This document shows positions 6,034 through 8,154 of a stretch of 8,154 bases of DNA, piece after piece; position 1 is the first letter of the stretch; each line of letters opens with the position of its first letter. The position numbers were made by a program, and so were the translations under genes. Source of the DNA: JBBQZL01 sp038207745 (GTDB taxonomy: Bacteria; Actinomycetota; Thermoleophilia; Solirubrobacterales; 70-9); NCBI GenBank assembly GCA_038207745.1, contig JBBQZL010000127.1, positions 1 to 8,154 on the forward strand, in the 5' to 3' direction. The notes beneath the pieces were generated by a model that did no database searches, was not told the DNA's origin, and was given only the letters and a program-made list of their open reading frames with translations.

Positions 6034-6528
6034 CTAATCGTCGCCGGAGCCGCCGCCGTGGCTCTGGCCGCCGTCATCGCCGTGAATGTCGGGCGGGGCC
6101 GGTGTGGTCGCGGTGGGTGCCGCCGGCGGCGAGGTCGAGGGTGATGACGTCGGCGGCGATGTCGTTGTCGTCGGTGAGACCGGAATGGTCGTGGTCCCCG
6201 GCCCTGTCGTGTCTGAAGGTGTGGGAGTTGTCCCCTTCGAATGTGTTTCGTCGCCTGGGCGGGTGGTTGAGTTGTCTCCGCTTCGAGGCGGCTGGAGTGC
6301 GCTTCCGGCTGAGATCGGCTCGTCCGAAAGGCCGATCCGTTGACTTGCGAGGCTGCTCGCGACCAGCGCGACGCCGACGGCGAGGGCCAGGCCCAGGATC
6401 CCGAGCAGGGTCCAGCGGACAGCGCTGGCGGTGACGCGGCGTCGGGGATTTTCTGGATTCACCCGGATGATCCTAGATATCGGTTGGCTAAGAGCTGGCA
6501 AGGAAGCAAGGGGTTCATCTCTCGCCAT
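6034..6528 (-). CDS. Single-pass membrane protein with Thr/Pro/Ser-rich tail, coupled to the histidine kinase
   Basis: Protein of 164 residues, no recognised family. An N-terminal basic cytoplasmic part (about 1-37, with NPENPRRRV) precedes one transmembrane helix at about 38-60 (LLGILGLALAVGVALVASSL). Next come a short, possibly conserved block QRIGLSDEPISAG (63-75), a disordered Thr/Pro/Ser-rich segment (about 77-146), and a tail rich in Gly, Asp and His (DIHGDDGGQSHGGGSGDD). Positive charges before the helix predict the tail outside the membrane. Its ATG (6528-6526) lies inside the end of the kinase gene, overlapping it by 14 bp, so it is third in that operon and probably translationally coupled. 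That context suggests an accessory or sensor-modulating role (inference). A GTG at 6462-6460 (residue 23) is an alternative start behind AGGAT. Low-complexity sequence makes homology hard to judge. Confidence 0.75.
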   Translation of the reverse strand: MARDEPLASLPALSQPISRIIRVNPENPRRRVTASAVRWTLLGILGLALAVGVALVASSLASQRIGLSDEPISAGSALQPPRSGDNSTTRPGDETHSKGTTPTPSDTTGPGTTTIPVSPTTTTSPPTSSPSTSPPAAPTATTPAPPDIHGDDGGQSHGGGSGDD

Positions 6529-7858
6529 CCCGCGGTTCGGGCAATTTCACGGTGGCCACGGCTCCCTGCCCCGGGCGACCGGCGATCGTGACGGTGCCGC
6601 CCCACTGGCCCACCAGCTCGCGGGCAATCGGGAGGCCGAGGCCGGTCCCCTTGACGCCTCGGCGCCCGGCGCTGCCGCGCACAAACCTCTCGAAGACGGC
6701 CTCCTCCTCACCCGCTTCGAGCCCAGGCCCCTGGTCGAATATCTGGATCATCCCGGGGTCGACGGCGATCACTATCTCGCCATCCGGCGGCGAGTAGTTG
6801 ACGGCGTTTTCGATCAGGGCATCGAGCACCCGATCGAAGTCCGCGCGCGCACAGAAGATCCGCATCGGATTCGGGGAATCTGCCTCCCGCAGGCCCAACG
6901 ACCGCCCTCCCGTCGCATTGCTCCACCTATCGAAGGCTGCGCCTGCGAGATCGCCGAGGTCGAGGTTCTCCCCGGGCAGCTCATGCTCACCGGCCCGGCT
7001 CAGGATCAGCAGCTCATCAACCATCTGGGATAGCCGGTCGACCTCCCGGAGGCCGGCGTCAATCTCTGCCTGCTCGCGGCTGTCGTCAGTCTCCTCCCGG
7101 AGGCCTTCAAGCCTGAGGCGGAGTCCCGTCAGCGGCGTGCGGAGTTGGTGGGAGGCGTCGGCGACGAACTCGCTCTGACTCTTCAACAGCCTCGCGACGC
7201 GTGCCGTCATCTCATTGAATGATCGGGCCAGGGAGCGTTGCTCGGCGCTTCCCTCGACCTTGGCCTTGGTCTCGACGTTTCCGGTGGCGACCCGATGTGC
7301 CGCGGTCTCGAGCCTGCGAATCGGTCGCGCGATCTGCTGGGCAATCACGGCGCCGACCGCCAGCGCAAGTGCGAGGACAACGATCCCGAGCAGCCCGAGG
7401 CCGACAAGAGATCGCTGGATCGCCGACTGCACGGCGGCGACGCTCTGGGTGATCCGGACCGCCCCGACAGTCCTTCTGCCCCTGACGATCGGCTGCGATG
7501 TCGCGAGTATCTGGGTCCCCAGCGTTTGACTCGATCTCTCGCGTTGATAGCGACCACCGCGAAGCGCAACGGCGATCTCCGGCCTCGAGCTGTAGCTGGC
7601 GCCGACCGTGCCGGGGTCGCCGCTGTCTGCGACAACGGTTCCAGCCCGGTCAACCACGATCACGCGGCCTCTGACGGTTCGTGCCGAGATCCGGGCCAGA
7701 CGGGCGAGGGTGGGACTGCGAGGCGTTTCGACCAGGGTGCTCGAGCTTGCGGCGACGATCGCGGCCTGGCTCTGGGCCTGGCTTCTGACCTCTGTGTTGA
7801 CCCGGTCGCGGAGGCTGAGAGCGAGGGGGATTCCCAGCGCGATCAGCGCCAGCAGCAA
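6515..7858 (-). CDS. Sensor histidine kinase (start probably upstream, near 7900)
   Basis: Complete catalytic histidine kinase, 447 residues from TTG 7858. Order: first helix (about 1-16, incomplete), extracytoplasmic sensor region of about 130 residues (20-150, with VRGRVIVVDRAGTVVADSG typical of a double-Cache/PAS-like fold), second helix 151-173, HAMP 174-226, H-box DASHQLRTPL with His237, N-box ENAVNYSP (350-357), G1 DQGPGL (375-380), F-box FERFVRG (389-395) and G2 GTGLGL (404-409). All catalytic boxes are intact, so it should be active. The frame extends 16 codons upstream as SVVSLRTRLLFAVAYV, which completes helix 1. The natural start position reads GTA (7900-7898), preceded by GGGAG, exactly overlapping the regulator's TAA. 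Second gene of the operon between the regulator (7897-8154) and the membrane protein (6034-6528). Signal unknown. Confidence 0.93.
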   Translation of the reverse strand: MLLALIALGIPLALSLRDRVNTEVRSQAQSQAAIVAASSSTLVETPRSPTLARLARISARTVRGRVIVVDRAGTVVADSGDPGTVGASYSSRPEIAVALRGGRYQRERSSQTLGTQILATSQPIVRGRRTVGAVRITQSVAAVQSAIQRSLVGLGLLGIVVLALALAVGAVIAQQIARPIRRLETAAHRVATGNVETKAKVEGSAEQRSLARSFNEMTARVARLLKSQSEFVADASHQLRTPLTGLRLRLEGLREETDDSREQAEIDAGLREVDRLSQMVDELLILSRAGEHELPGENLDLGDLAGAAFDRWSNATGGRSLGLREADSPNPMRIFCARADFDRVLDALIENAVNYSPPDGEIVIAVDPGMIQIFDQGPGLEAGEEEAVFERFVRGSAGRRGVKGTGLGLPIARELVGQWGGTVTIAGRPGQGAVATVKLPEPRDGER

Positions 7859-7896
7859 GACGTAGGCAACGGCAAACAGAAGTCGCGTTCGAAGGC

Positions 7897-8154
7897 TTAC
7901 GACTGATCATCTCCCGGTGCGGCGAACCGGAAACCCACTCCGCGCACCGTCTGGATGTACCGACCCTTGGAGGCGTCGTCACCGAGCTTCTTGCGCAGCG
8001 CCCTGATGTGAACATCGAGGGTCTTGGTGGAACCGAACCAGTTGACGTCCCAGACGTTGGCCATGAGGTCCTCCCTGGTGACCACCTGGCCCGCGTGCCG
8101 GACCAGTTCGGCCAGTAGGTCAAATTCCTTTCGCGGCAGGTTCAGGTCGTCTCC
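7897..8154 (-). CDS. OmpR/PhoB-family response regulator, C-terminal 85 residues (N-terminus beyond right edge)
   Basis: Only the winged-helix DNA-binding domain is in the window: LNLPRKEFDLLAELVRHAG, VVTREDLMANVW, the recognition helix KTLDVHIRALRKKLGDD and the wing YIQTVRGVGFRFAAP, ending at TAA 7899-7897. The receiver domain lies beyond the right edge, and the frame is open to the edge. It is the upstream partner of the histidine kinase, first of the three visible genes. The DNA-binding helix differs from that of the regulator at 932-1600 (VHIRALRKKLG against VYLARLRKKIA), so the two regulators need not share sites. Family call is secure. Confidence 0.92.
   Translation of the reverse strand, partial: GDDLNLPRKEFDLLAELVRHAGQVVTREDLMANVWDVNWFGSTKTLDVHIRALRKKLGDDASKGRYIQTVRGVGFRFAAPGDDQS

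Overview
The window is GC-rich DNA from what looks like an actinobacterium. Thermoleophilia/Solirubrobacterales is my best guess, from the pairing of DUF2630 and DUF2252 genes, actinobacterial-style two-component systems with ATGA-type overlaps, and a secreted protein carrying [YF]-x-T-K repeats. That placement is inference. No rRNA, tRNA, CRISPR array or insertion sequence is visible.

Layout, left to right. (1) Positions 1-1600, minus strand: an OmpR/PhoB-type response regulator and its sensor histidine kinase, joined by an ATGA overlap. The kinase runs off the left edge after its H-box. Upstream of the regulator is an 11-bp-spaced direct repeat (CCTGAAC-N4-CCTGAAC) shaped like a PhoB-family operator, suggesting autoregulation. 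(2) 1796-2074, plus: a small DUF2630 protein, best started at a GTG behind a strong Shine-Dalgarno. Its stop overlaps the stop of a converging remnant. (3) 2071-2346, minus: the isolated C-terminal end of a homocysteine S-methyltransferase, cut off where the next gene begins. (4) 2377-3798, plus: a full-length DUF2252 protein with kinase-like motifs, possibly leaderless. (5) 3803-4966 and beyond, minus, tail-to-tail with DUF2252: an NRAMP-superfamily metal transporter whose substrate motifs differ from classical Mn/Fe NRAMPs. No ordinary start codon precedes its first membrane helix. (6) 5279-5992, plus, divergent from the transporter: a secreted or membrane-anchored protein with four 10-residue repeats, behind a recognisable -35/-10 pair. 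(7) 6034-8154, minus: a second two-component operon. It holds a response regulator cut by the right edge, a complete histidine kinase, and a single-pass membrane protein with a Thr/Pro/Ser-rich tail whose ATG lies inside the kinase gene.

Two separate signal-transduction operons, both transcribed leftwards, therefore flank a small block of envelope, metal and unknown-function genes. The third gene of the right-hand operon is a candidate accessory protein for its kinase. Two genes (the transporter and the right-hand kinase) show coding sequence upstream of their only canonical start codon. In the kinase the expected GTGA start/stop overlap reads GTAA. I found no single clearly new system. The best leads are the transporter motifs, the kinase-like motif order in DUF2252, the operator repeat and the kinase-coupled membrane protein.
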